Shown piece after piece: positions 1 through 5,336 of a DNA stretch of 5,336 bases. Numbering within the stretch: the stretch's first letter is position 1; every line of letters starts with the position of its first letter. The position numbers and the translations under genes were made by a program. Where the stretch lies: positions 1 through 5,336 of the forward strand of contig WAOJ01000072.1 of assembly GCA_015521275.1 (NCBI GenBank), in the 5' to 3' direction. Source of the stretch: Desulfurococcales archaeon (GTDB lineage Archaea; Thermoproteota; Thermoprotei_A; Sulfolobales; Ignicoccaceae). The notes below the pieces were generated by a model. The model was not told the origin of the DNA and searched no databases. It saw nothing but the letters and a program-made list of their open reading frames with translations.

Positions 1-865
1 GCATGTACTCGTTGAGCTTTCTGCCAGTTATTATCAAATCTTTGGCCAACCCCTTCATTGGGTTAGCTAACATGTAGGGGTCCTTGGTTAAGCAAGGTCC
101 CCCGACCCCCGGGCCGGGCAAGTGGATGTTTACCCTAGGGTGGGTATTGGCTAACCTTATCACCTCCCACACGTTTGCCCCTAGCTCCTCAGCCAGCAAA
201 GCCAAGGCGTTGGCGAAGGCTATGTTTAGGTCTCTGAAGGTGTTTTCAGCTAGCTTGCTCATCTCCGCGTTTATCGCTGAGGTCTCTATTACTCCTCCGC
301 TGGTCAACTTTTCGTAAACCTTCTTTGCAGCTTCAACGTCTTCCTTGCTCAAGCCGCCTATGAGCTTTGGAACGGTAAACAGCTCGACCATTGCCTTGCC
401 GGGGGCCAGCCTCTCCGGGGCGTGGACCAAGTAAAATTCCCCGTGCTTGAGGCCGCTCTCTTCCTCCAAGATCCTCTTTGCAAAGCCTTGCGTGGTTCCG
501 GGAGGGATTGTTGACTCTATTATTACCACTTGTCCCTTCTTGAGCCTCTTGCCTATTTCTTTCAAGGCGCTCTCTAGGTAGCTCAAGTCGGGCTTGCCGT
601 CCTTAACCGGCGTAGGAACGGCTATTATTATTGCGTAAGCGTCCCTTATCTCGTCGTAGTTGGTAGTAGCCTTAAGCTTGCCCTTTTCGACCACTTCCTT
701 GAGCATTTCTGGCAGCTTGGGCTCCTCTATCGGAGGTATTCCCTTGTTTATCATCTCCACCTTTTTTGGGACTACGTCTACGCCCACCACTTCAAAGCCC
801 TTGTAGGCTAAGGCTGTGGCCAAGGGTAGGCCGACGTAGCCTAAGCCTATTACCGCTACCTTCAA
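1..865 (-). CDS. UDP-N-acetyl-D-mannosamine dehydrogenase-like nucleotide-sugar dehydrogenase (C-terminus cut off by window edge)
   Basis: This is a cytoplasmic NAD-dependent enzyme of the UDP-glucose/GDP-mannose dehydrogenase family. Such enzymes oxidise C6 of a sugar nucleotide in two steps to a uronic acid. My translation gives 288 codons before the edge. The N-terminus MKVAVIGLGYVGLPLA holds the GxGxxG NAD site (G7, G9, G12). D30 follows the second strand, as expected for NAD rather than NADP. Next come AVPTP (82-86), STIPPGTT (118-125) and PERLAPG (150-156). The helix around 201-219 carries K204 and N208, and GVGGPCLTKDP (253-263) carries the expected catalytic C258 plus K261 and D262. 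The text FRDLNIAFAN and PGPGVGG resembles the WecC/UDP-ManNAc branch more than UDP-glucose dehydrogenase; that substrate is inferred. The C-terminal nucleotide-binding domain lies outside the window, since the family is usually about 400-450 aa. The start is TTG at 865-863: no ATG or GTG lies in frame back to the TGA at 919-917, and the next residues begin the first beta strand. The product probably feeds surface glycan or N-glycan synthesis. Confidence 0.9.
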   Translation of the reverse strand, partial: MKVAVIGLGYVGLPLATALAYKGFEVVGVDVVPKKVEMINKGIPPIEEPKLPEMLKEVVEKGKLKATTNYDEIRDAYAIIIAVPTPVKDGKPDLSYLESALKEIGKRLKKGQVVIIESTIPPGTTQGFAKRILEEESGLKHGEFYLVHAPERLAPGKAMVELFTVPKLIGGLSKEDVEAAKKVYEKLTSGGVIETSAINAEMSKLAENTFRDLNIAFANALALLAEELGANVWEVIRLANTHPRVNIHLPGPGVGGPCLTKDPYMLANPMKGLAKDLIITGRKLNEYM

Positions 866-916
866 GACGACTTTACCCAGTATAAGAGGCCTAGGAGGGA
901 ATAAGAAGAAGTTTCG
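866..916 (-). promoter_or_regulatory. 51-base spacer between ppsA and the dehydrogenase gene; weak promoter candidate
   Basis: The spacer contains no gene. On the minus strand it has a pyrimidine tract, then CCTAGGCCT, then CTTATAC at 886-880, then a GGGT at 878-875, nine bases before the TTG start. CTTATAC could be a TATA-like element, but it sits only about 15-20 bases from the start, which would place transcription initiation at or inside the gene. The T-rich stretch at about 900-910 is an alternative with a short leader. Neither is a strong match, so read-through from ppsA is equally possible. No good GGAGGTGA-type ribosome site is present. Confidence 0.25.
894..911 (-). terminator. Possible pyrimidine-tract terminator after ppsA
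   Basis: Read on the minus strand, this is an 18-base tract with 17 pyrimidines (CTTCTTCTTATTCCCTCC), starting 6 bases after the ppsA stop. Archaeal polymerase can terminate at T-rich non-template stretches without a hairpin. This tract is interrupted by C and has no run of more than two Ts, so termination would be weak or partial. No stem-loop was seen. Confidence 0.25.
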
Positions 917-3394
917 TCAAAAGAGAGGTTTCCACTTATTGAGCTTCTCCTCTAGCTCCGCGAGCCTCTGTAACATTACCTTCCTCTCTATTCCAGCGAC
1001 CATGTACCTCGTCCTTATTACAGCATCCGGGTTAACGCTTATGCTGTCTATTCCGGCCTTCACTAGGAACTCCACTAGCTCCGGATACACGCTGGGACCT
1101 TGGCCACATATGCTGACGGTTCTGCCGTACTTGTGGGCGGTTTCGATGAGCATCTTTATTGCCTTCAATACTGCCGGGTCCCTCTCGTCGAAGTAGCCCA
1201 TCCTAGCCAGCAAGTCGCTGTCCCTGTCGGCTCCCAACACTAGCTGGGTTAGGTCGTTGCTTCCTATGCTGAAGCCGTCCACTAGCTGGGAGAACTGGTC
1301 CGCTAGCAATACTACGCTCGGCACCTCTGCCATTATCCATACCTTGAAGTCCCTGCTCCTCTTCAGTCCTTCATCCTCCATTATCTTCAAGACCTTCTCA
1401 ACTTCCCAAGTGGTCCTAACGAACGGCAGCATTACCCAGACGTTCTTGAGGCCGTACTCTTCCCTAACCTTCTTTATCGCCCTTACCTCCAGCCTGAAGG
1501 CGGGCTCGAACTTGGGGTGGATGTACCTAGATACGCCCCTCCAGCCGAGCATTGGGTTCCTCTCTTCCGGCTCGAACTCCTCTCCTCCCTTCAGCCCTCT
1601 ATACTCGTTGCTCTTGAAGTCGCTGAACCTGACCACCACTGGCCTAGGGTATATTGCGGAAGCGACCTTAGCTATCCCATCAGCTAGCTTGTTTATGTAG
1701 AAGGCTTCCCTGCCCTCCCTTATGAGGTAAAGTGGGTGGTAGCCAATCCAGTCTGTTATTATGAACTCTATCCTCATTAGCCCTATTCCGTCGAAGGGCA
1801 AGTCCTTGTAACGGTCTATGGCGTTGGGCTCTCCTAGGTTCATGTATATCTTAGTCCCGGTGGGCGGGAATAGGTACCTAAGCTCCTCCTTAGGTATTCC
1901 GAAACCAACGGCCTCAGTCTTTGCTTCTTCCTTCTTCTCGGCTCCGAGCTTCACCTTGCCCTTGTAAACCACTCCTCTGTAGCCGTCTACCGTTACAATC
2001 ATACCGCTCTTGATCTTCTTGGTGGCTTCCTTGGTTCCCACTACAGCTGGGATGCCCAGCTCCCTGGAAACTATGGCTGCGTGGGAGGTCATTCCTCCCT
2101 CATCGGTTACTATTGCTGAAGCCTTCCTCATTAGGGGTACCCAGTCTGGGTCGGTCATCTTGGTTACTAGCACGTCTCCCTCGTTGAACTTGTCGGCGTC
2201 CTTCTTAGGGTCGAATAGGACCTTTGCCACACCTATTCCTATGCCCGGCGAGGCGGGCAAGCCCCTTACCAGTACTTCCGCCTCTCCTTGCTCGATCTCC
2301 TCTTCCGCTGGTCTAACCTTCACCTCTTCCCTAGCGCTCCAGACAGTCTCTGGCCTAGCTTGGAGCAAGAACACGTTATTGGGGAACTCCATGTCGGCGT
2401 CTATCGCCCACTCCAAGTCCATGGGCCTTCCGTAGTGGTCCTCTACCTTTACTCCCATCTTTGCCAAGGCGAAGACCTCTCTGTCGTTGAGGGCCGGGGC
2501 CTCCGCCTTCTCTGGAGGAAGCTTGATCTCCTTGGTTCCTCCCTTCTCGGGGTCGAAGACTATTGCTATTTCCTTCTTGGCTATGTGTTTCTCCACTATC
2601 ATCCTCTTCAAGTCTTCTTCGCTCACCTCAGTGGGGTCCTTATCCATTAGTTGCTTGACGACGTTCTTGTCCACTATGTAGGTGTCCGGAGTGACCTTGC
2701 CTCCTACTACTGCTTCTCCCAAGCCCCAGGATGCCTCTATGGTGATCTTGTTCCTGTCGCCGTTCCTCACGTCCAAGGTGAACATCACTCCGGCCTTGTC
2801 TGCATTGACCATCTTTTGCACTACCGTAGCCATGGCCACGTTCTCGTGAGGTATGCCCTTGCTAACTCTGTAGGCTATAGCCCTAGCGTTGAACAAGGAA
2901 GCCCAGCACTTCTTTACGTGCTCCACCACTGAGTCCTCGCCTACCACGTTGAGGTAGGTGTCCTGTTGGCCCGCGAAGGAGGCGTCTGGCAAGTCCTCAG
3001 CGGTAGCAGAGGACCTAACGGCTACCCTAAGCTTGTCCGGCTCAACCCCAACCTTTTTGGCCAGCTCTCTGTAAGCCTTCCTTATCTCTTCCTCTATATC
3101 CTTGGGCATAGGGGTTTCAAGTATCAACTTCTTTATCTCATCAGCTTTCTTCTCTAGCTCAGACACGTTGTTAGGGTCTATGCCTTCGAGCATCTTGTTT
3201 ATCTTGTCTAGAAGCCCGGTTTCCTTTATGAACCTCTTATAGGCGGTTGAGGATACTACGAATCCGGGAGGTACCGGTATTCCGGCATGTACCATCTCTC
3301 CTAGGTTAGCGCCCTTTCCTCCGGCCAAAGGAAGGTCATCCTTAGTTATTTCTTCGAACCACAATACGATCTTGGAGGCCTTATCATTACTCAA
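917..3394 (-). CDS. ppsA: Phosphoenolpyruvate synthase (pyruvate, water dikinase)
   Basis: The enzyme is cytoplasmic and converts ATP, pyruvate and water to PEP, AMP and phosphate. It is the entry to gluconeogenesis and, in autotrophic Crenarchaeota, a step between pyruvate synthase and PEP carboxylase. The 825 residues match the usual family length (about 790-830) and hold three domains in order. The N-terminal ATP-binding domain has [10 protein letters not shown] (25-34) and RSSATAED (127-134). The phosphohistidine swivel domain has GGMTSHAA with H438 as the phosphorylated residue. The C-terminal PEP/pyruvate TIM barrel has LMRIEF (539-544), a probable metal pair E690 and D714 (in GSND 711-714), and the catalytic C763 in ICGQGPS, where many relatives have GQAPS. 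The E690-D714 spacing of 24 equals that of the metal ligands in pyruvate phosphate dikinase. The start is TTG at 3394-3392. It is the only start in frame after an upstream TAG, and it gives the family's usual short lead into the LWFEE segment. No intein interrupts the histidine motif, although archaeal relatives can carry one there. The ORF is intact and its G+C is similar to that of the dehydrogenase gene. Confidence 0.97.
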   Translation of the reverse strand: MSNDKASKIVLWFEEITKDDLPLAGGKGANLGEMVHAGIPVPPGFVVSSTAYKRFIKETGLLDKINKMLEGIDPNNVSELEKKADEIKKLILETPMPKDIEEEIRKAYRELAKKVGVEPDKLRVAVRSSATAEDLPDASFAGQQDTYLNVVGEDSVVEHVKKCWASLFNARAIAYRVSKGIPHENVAMATVVQKMVNADKAGVMFTLDVRNGDRNKITIEASWGLGEAVVGGKVTPDTYIVDKNVVKQLMDKDPTEVSEEDLKRMIVEKHIAKKEIAIVFDPEKGGTKEIKLPPEKAEAPALNDREVFALAKMGVKVEDHYGRPMDLEWAIDADMEFPNNVFLLQARPETVWSAREEVKVRPAEEEIEQGEAEVLVRGLPASPGIGIGVAKVLFDPKKDADKFNEGDVLVTKMTDPDWVPLMRKASAIVTDEGGMTSHAAIVSRELGIPAVVGTKEATKKIKSGMIVTVDGYRGVVYKGKVKLGAEKKEEAKTEAVGFGIPKEELRYLFPPTGTKIYMNLGEPNAIDRYKDLPFDGIGLMRIEFIITDWIGYHPLYLIREGREAFYINKLADGIAKVASAIYPRPVVVRFSDFKSNEYRGLKGGEEFEPEERNPMLGWRGVSRYIHPKFEPAFRLEVRAIKKVREEYGLKNVWVMLPFVRTTWEVEKVLKIMEDEGLKRSRDFKVWIMAEVPSVVLLADQFSQLVDGFSIGSNDLTQLVLGADRDSDLLARMGYFDERDPAVLKAIKMLIETAHKYGRTVSICGQGPSVYPELVEFLVKAGIDSISVNPDAVIRTRYMVAGIERKVMLQRLAELEEKLNKWKPLF

Positions 3395-3464
3395 GGCATG
3401 CCCCGCCTAAACACTCGGCCTTGCCCTTTATTAGGGTTAATGCGTATTAATGCAGATATATACG
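3395..3464 (-). promoter_or_regulatory. ppsA upstream region: TATA-like box, direct repeats and start-site palindrome
   Basis: This 70-base spacer separates the glycosyltransferase stop from the ppsA TTG. On the minus strand the best TATA-like element is GTATATAT at 3463-3456, directly after the upstream stop codon. A start of transcription about 25 bases downstream would give a leader of roughly 35-40 bases. A second AT-rich element, CTAATAAA at 3434-3427, would give a leader of about 10 bases. Two GCATTAA copies lie between the two elements, and GGCATGCC abuts the start codon. There is no clear GGAGGTGA ribosome site; AGGCGGGG is the nearest G-rich text. A promoter here fits a metabolic gene expressed independently of the glycosyltransferase. 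Confidence 0.5.
3437..3453 (-). repeat. Two 7-bp direct repeats 10 bp apart, candidate operator
   Basis: GCATTAA occurs twice on the minus strand, at 3453-3447 and 3443-3437, separated by TAC. The copies are exactly one helical turn apart and sit just downstream of the TATA-like box at 3463-3456. A regulator bound there could block polymerase recruitment or act as an autonomous operator for ppsA. The function is inferred from position only; the repeat is short and AT-rich. Confidence 0.35.
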
Positions 3465-5057
3465 TTAAGCGTGTAAAACTTTCCGCCAGAACCTCCTCTC
3501 GTACTCCTCTAAGTACGTTCCTCCCTTGTGTATCAAGTATAACACCTTAAACAAGTAGTATATATTGTAGAGCAACAGTAAGTAGGTTATCCAGCCCCAG
3601 AAGGTTAGGCCGTATTCGTTAATTGAAGCCAGCGTTATTGGTACCAATAGCAGTGGCTTGTTCGTACACTTGCCTTTCCTTTGCATAGCCTCCTTCAGAT
3701 ATTTTATGAACACGCTCTCCTTCATTTTTACCTTACACTCCTTCTTCTCCTTTAAGAGCTTCTCTATTGCCTTTGCTGCTTCCTCGTAGTCCTTCACGAA
3801 TATCGCGCAATCCGTCTTAGCTATCGATTCCAAAGTCCTAACGTACTCTTCCTCCTTCCAAATTATTATCGGTCTTTTTAGGAGTATGAATTCGGTGAGC
3901 TTTGAGGGGGTTCCGAAGAATGGGTCTATCTTGACTAAGCTTGAGTAGGGGACCACGAAAGCGTCACAGTTTTTATCCATATCATTCATGTACTCCTTCC
4001 AGTTCTTTATGTACACTCTTTCATAATAGTCCTCTAACCCTAGCTTCTTAGCTGCTTCTTTGAACAGCTTGTACAAGTTTATCTCCGGGGCATAGATCCT
4101 AAGCTTAACCGGTAACCCCTTTTCCTTTATTCTTTTCAATAGTAAGACCAGTTCGTCAGCTCCGTGGTGACCCATGAACGTTCCAGAAAAGCAAATAGTA
4201 AAGGTCTCCCCCTTTTCCTTCCCCTTAGGCTCGTAGCTCTTGGGAGGGGCATATGCTCCCTTAATCTTATCCTTGAAGAGCTTGCAAAGCAGTGAGACTT
4301 TCATGGCTATTTCCTTCGAGGTCTCGCTTTCCACGAATATCTCATCAAAGAGTAAGCAAGGCAAGTGCGCTTCAGCTACTATCATAGAGCAATTTCTGAT
4401 AGCTATCATTATTTTGGCTATCAAAGGAACTATCGCGAAGTTCCTGCTACTTATGCACATGTTCCTCATTTCGTATATTATGTAAGAGCAAGCAGCTACT
4501 TTAGCGAAATATATCTTTATGGTGAAGATGGCCTTAAGCGTACTGGGTACGGTATACCTAAGCAAGAAGCGCTCGGCCAATGCCATCGTTTCGCCCAATT
4601 CCTTTATTTCGCTAAATGCTTTCGGAGTAAACAACTTAGTTGTAATCTTGATAAACCTAACATCGACTCCTTTGTTCTTTATGCTCTCCACAACATCCTT
4701 AATTACTTCGTTCTCAGAAGTGGTAAATATGACCAATATCCTCTTCGCACCAACAGCTCTCAAAGAGTCTATCACGCCTAACATGTGAGAGGTGGCCCCT
4801 CCGGCGACCCTCACCTCCGTGGCCCCGAAGATTATTCCCACGTCGTAGACCCTCTCCTTCTTTATTCTCTTCCTTAAGTAAAATGAGTAAATCGTAATTG
4901 ACGATAAATAGACCAAAGTGAAGATTGCGAAGGCTCCCATAAGCTCTATAAGGATGGGGCAGAACGGCGCAAGTGCCAGCAATAACGTAATTGCTATTAC
5001 TATTATTAAGCTGTTAAAGAATATCTTCTTGAAAAGCGGTGGCTTTAGCGATGACAT
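3465..5057 (-). CDS. Membrane-anchored GT-B fold glycosyltransferase (GT4-like)
   Basis: This 530-residue protein probably transfers a sugar from a nucleotide donor to a lipid or glycan acceptor at the cytoplasmic face of the membrane; donor and acceptor are unknown. Residues about 13-31 and 34-58 form two hydrophobic segments, followed by the basic stretch RKRIKKER (62-69). The N-terminal Rossmann-like half has GGATSHMLGVIDSL (86-99), recalling the GG-x-x-x-H loop of GT4 enzymes. The C-terminal half starts at FTICFSGTFMGHHGADEL (286-303), and its donor site is probably DAFVVPY (365-371) and PSKLTEF (384-390), with E389 as the likely second glutamate of the EX7E motif. The first glutamate is not seen: F381 stands there, with D378 nearby. 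Residues about 483-508 (FWGWITYLLLLYNIYYLF) make a further membrane segment near the end. The ATG start at 5057 is supported by GGTG nine bases upstream. Base composition is lower in G+C than the neighbours in most stretches. GT4-like fold is fairly sure; substrate is not. Confidence 0.75.
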   Translation of the reverse strand: MSSLKPPLFKKIFFNSLIIVIAITLLLALAPFCPILIELMGAFAIFTLVYLSSITIYSFYLRKRIKKERVYDVGIIFGATEVRVAGGATSHMLGVIDSLRAVGAKRILVIFTTSENEVIKDVVESIKNKGVDVRFIKITTKLFTPKAFSEIKELGETMALAERFLLRYTVPSTLKAIFTIKIYFAKVAACSYIIYEMRNMCISSRNFAIVPLIAKIMIAIRNCSMIVAEAHLPCLLFDEIFVESETSKEIAMKVSLLCKLFKDKIKGAYAPPKSYEPKGKEKGETFTICFSGTFMGHHGADELVLLLKRIKEKGLPVKLRIYAPEINLYKLFKEAAKKLGLEDYYERVYIKNWKEYMNDMDKNCDAFVVPYSSLVKIDPFFGTPSKLTEFILLKRPIIIWKEEEYVRTLESIAKTDCAIFVKDYEEAAKAIEKLLKEKKECKVKMKESVFIKYLKEAMQRKGKCTNKPLLLVPITLASINEYGLTFWGWITYLLLLYNIYYLFKVLYLIHKGGTYLEEYERRFWRKVLHA

Positions 5058-5093
5058 ATTTTATCGCACCAGAGGCGCCAATGAAGAGAGGCC
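5058..5093 (-). promoter_or_regulatory. 36-base spacer with ribosome binding site for the glycosyltransferase gene
   Basis: On the minus strand GGTG at 5070-5067 lies nine bases before the ATG at 5057, matching the core of the archaeal GGAGGTGA signal. It is the only clear ribosome site in the window and supports this start. No good TATA box is seen in the spacer, so the glycosyltransferase gene may be co-transcribed with the gene to its right. Confidence 0.5.
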
Positions 5094-5336
5094 TTACAAG
5101 GCTTCGGTGGGGTGGAAGACCTTCTTTACGTTGAACTCCTCGTCGGCCTCGTACCTAAGCCTTAAGGCCTCGGCCTCCCTTAAGACCCCGTAAGAGGGTG
5201 ACCAGAAGGCCTTCATTATTTCATAATCTTTCAATGGACCCTCTACTTTTAGCTCAAAGCCGTTTAACTTGAAGTTCCCGACCCTTGGGCTCACCAAGGT
5301 TTCCTCCCAACAGCCCTCACTAAACGAGTCCTCCAC
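5094..5336 (-). CDS. C-terminal 80 residues of an unidentified protein (5' end cut off by window edge)
   Basis: An open frame runs from the right edge to a TAA at 5096-5094. It encodes 80 residues that I do not recognise as any family. The first codon at the edge is GTG, which could be a start but is more likely an internal valine, since the frame is open to the very last base. The fragment is hydrophilic, with no membrane segment or cysteine cluster. It reads like part of a folded soluble domain, with alternating hydrophobic residues (FKLNGFELKVEG, residues 22-33, probably beta strands), then a helix-like REAEALRLRYEADEEF (53-68). G+C and third-position use resemble ppsA rather than the adjacent glycosyltransferase, which favours a real gene. 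It ends 36 bases before the glycosyltransferase start in the same direction, so the two could share a transcript. No function is offered. Confidence 0.65.
   Translation of the reverse strand: MEDSFSEGCWEETLVSPRVGNFKLNGFELKVEGPLKDYEIMKAFWSPSYGVLREAEALRLRYEADEEFNVKKVFHPTEAL

Noticed and set aside
84..317. A 77-codon plus-strand open frame near the left edge
   Set aside because: It is antisense to the dehydrogenase segment that encodes the conserved K204/N208 helix and C258 motif, which is clearly the coding strand.
887..895. Overlapping palindromes AGGCCT and CCTAGG before the dehydrogenase start
   Set aside because: Six-base palindromes are common by chance; there is no repeat elsewhere in the spacer and no hairpin with a useful loop.
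2040..2110. Possible intein at the ppsA phosphohistidine motif, a known insertion site in some archaeal PEP synthases
   Set aside because: [15 protein letters not shown] reads through without interruption and total length is normal for an intein-free enzyme.
939..3157. Several plus-strand open frames of 60-150 codons opposite ppsA
   Set aside because: They lie antisense to a gene with complete family motifs, overlap one another, have no recognisable domains, and arise from the G+C-rich codon pattern of the real gene.
3120..3170. TGATGA and CTGA words on the minus strand resembling C/D box sRNA
   Set aside because: The boxes fall inside ppsA coding sequence in the wrong order and spacing, without paired C' and D' boxes. 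They are explained by ordinary codons.
4240..5193. Plus-strand open frames opposite the glycosyltransferase and the right-edge gene
   Set aside because: No family motif or ribosome site is evident, and one frame spans the spacer between two real minus-strand genes. They are best explained as shadows.
1..5336. CRISPR array, transposase, tRNA or rRNA, attachment sites
   Set aside because: No spaced repeats, terminal inverted repeats, transposase motifs or tRNA-like folds were seen. Genes fill all but about 160 bases.

Overview
The window carries four genes, all on the minus strand and all read from right to left. It looks like chromosomal DNA of a hyperthermophilic crenarchaeote. The reasons are two genes whose best starts are TTG, heavy use of ATA and AGG codons, very short spacers, TATA-like boxes in place of bacterial -35/-10 elements, and an archaeal-type phosphoenolpyruvate (PEP) synthase. 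An Ignicoccus-like or other Desulfurococcales source is a plausible guess, but the sequence alone does not prove it.

Layout from right to left: (1) 5336-5094, the C-terminal 80 residues of an unrecognised protein cut by the window edge. (2) 5057-3465, a 530-residue membrane-anchored GT-B (GT4-like) glycosyltransferase with hydrophobic segments at both ends, in a visibly AT-richer stretch. (3) 3394-917, a complete PEP synthase (ppsA, 825 aa) with all diagnostic motifs and a TTG start. It is preceded by a 70-base spacer with a TATA-like box and a 7-bp direct repeat at 10-bp spacing. (4) 865 to beyond base 1, a nucleotide-sugar 6-dehydrogenase that most resembles UDP-N-acetylmannosamine dehydrogenase (WecC type). 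It starts at TTG and loses its C-terminal domain at the window edge.

Functionally, ppsA is central carbon metabolism: pyruvate to PEP, needed for gluconeogenesis and, in autotrophic Crenarchaeota, for carbon fixation. The genes on either side make or transfer activated sugars, and PEP-driven gluconeogenesis ultimately supplies those sugars. That link is metabolic; co-transcription is not shown. No RNA gene, CRISPR array, mobile element or intein was found. The stretches without a gene are 36, 70 and 51 bases long. Nothing here amounts to a clearly new system. The points worth a second look are the ppsA start region, the doubly anchored glycosyltransferase with its altered catalytic motif and distinct base composition, and the unidentified gene at the right edge.
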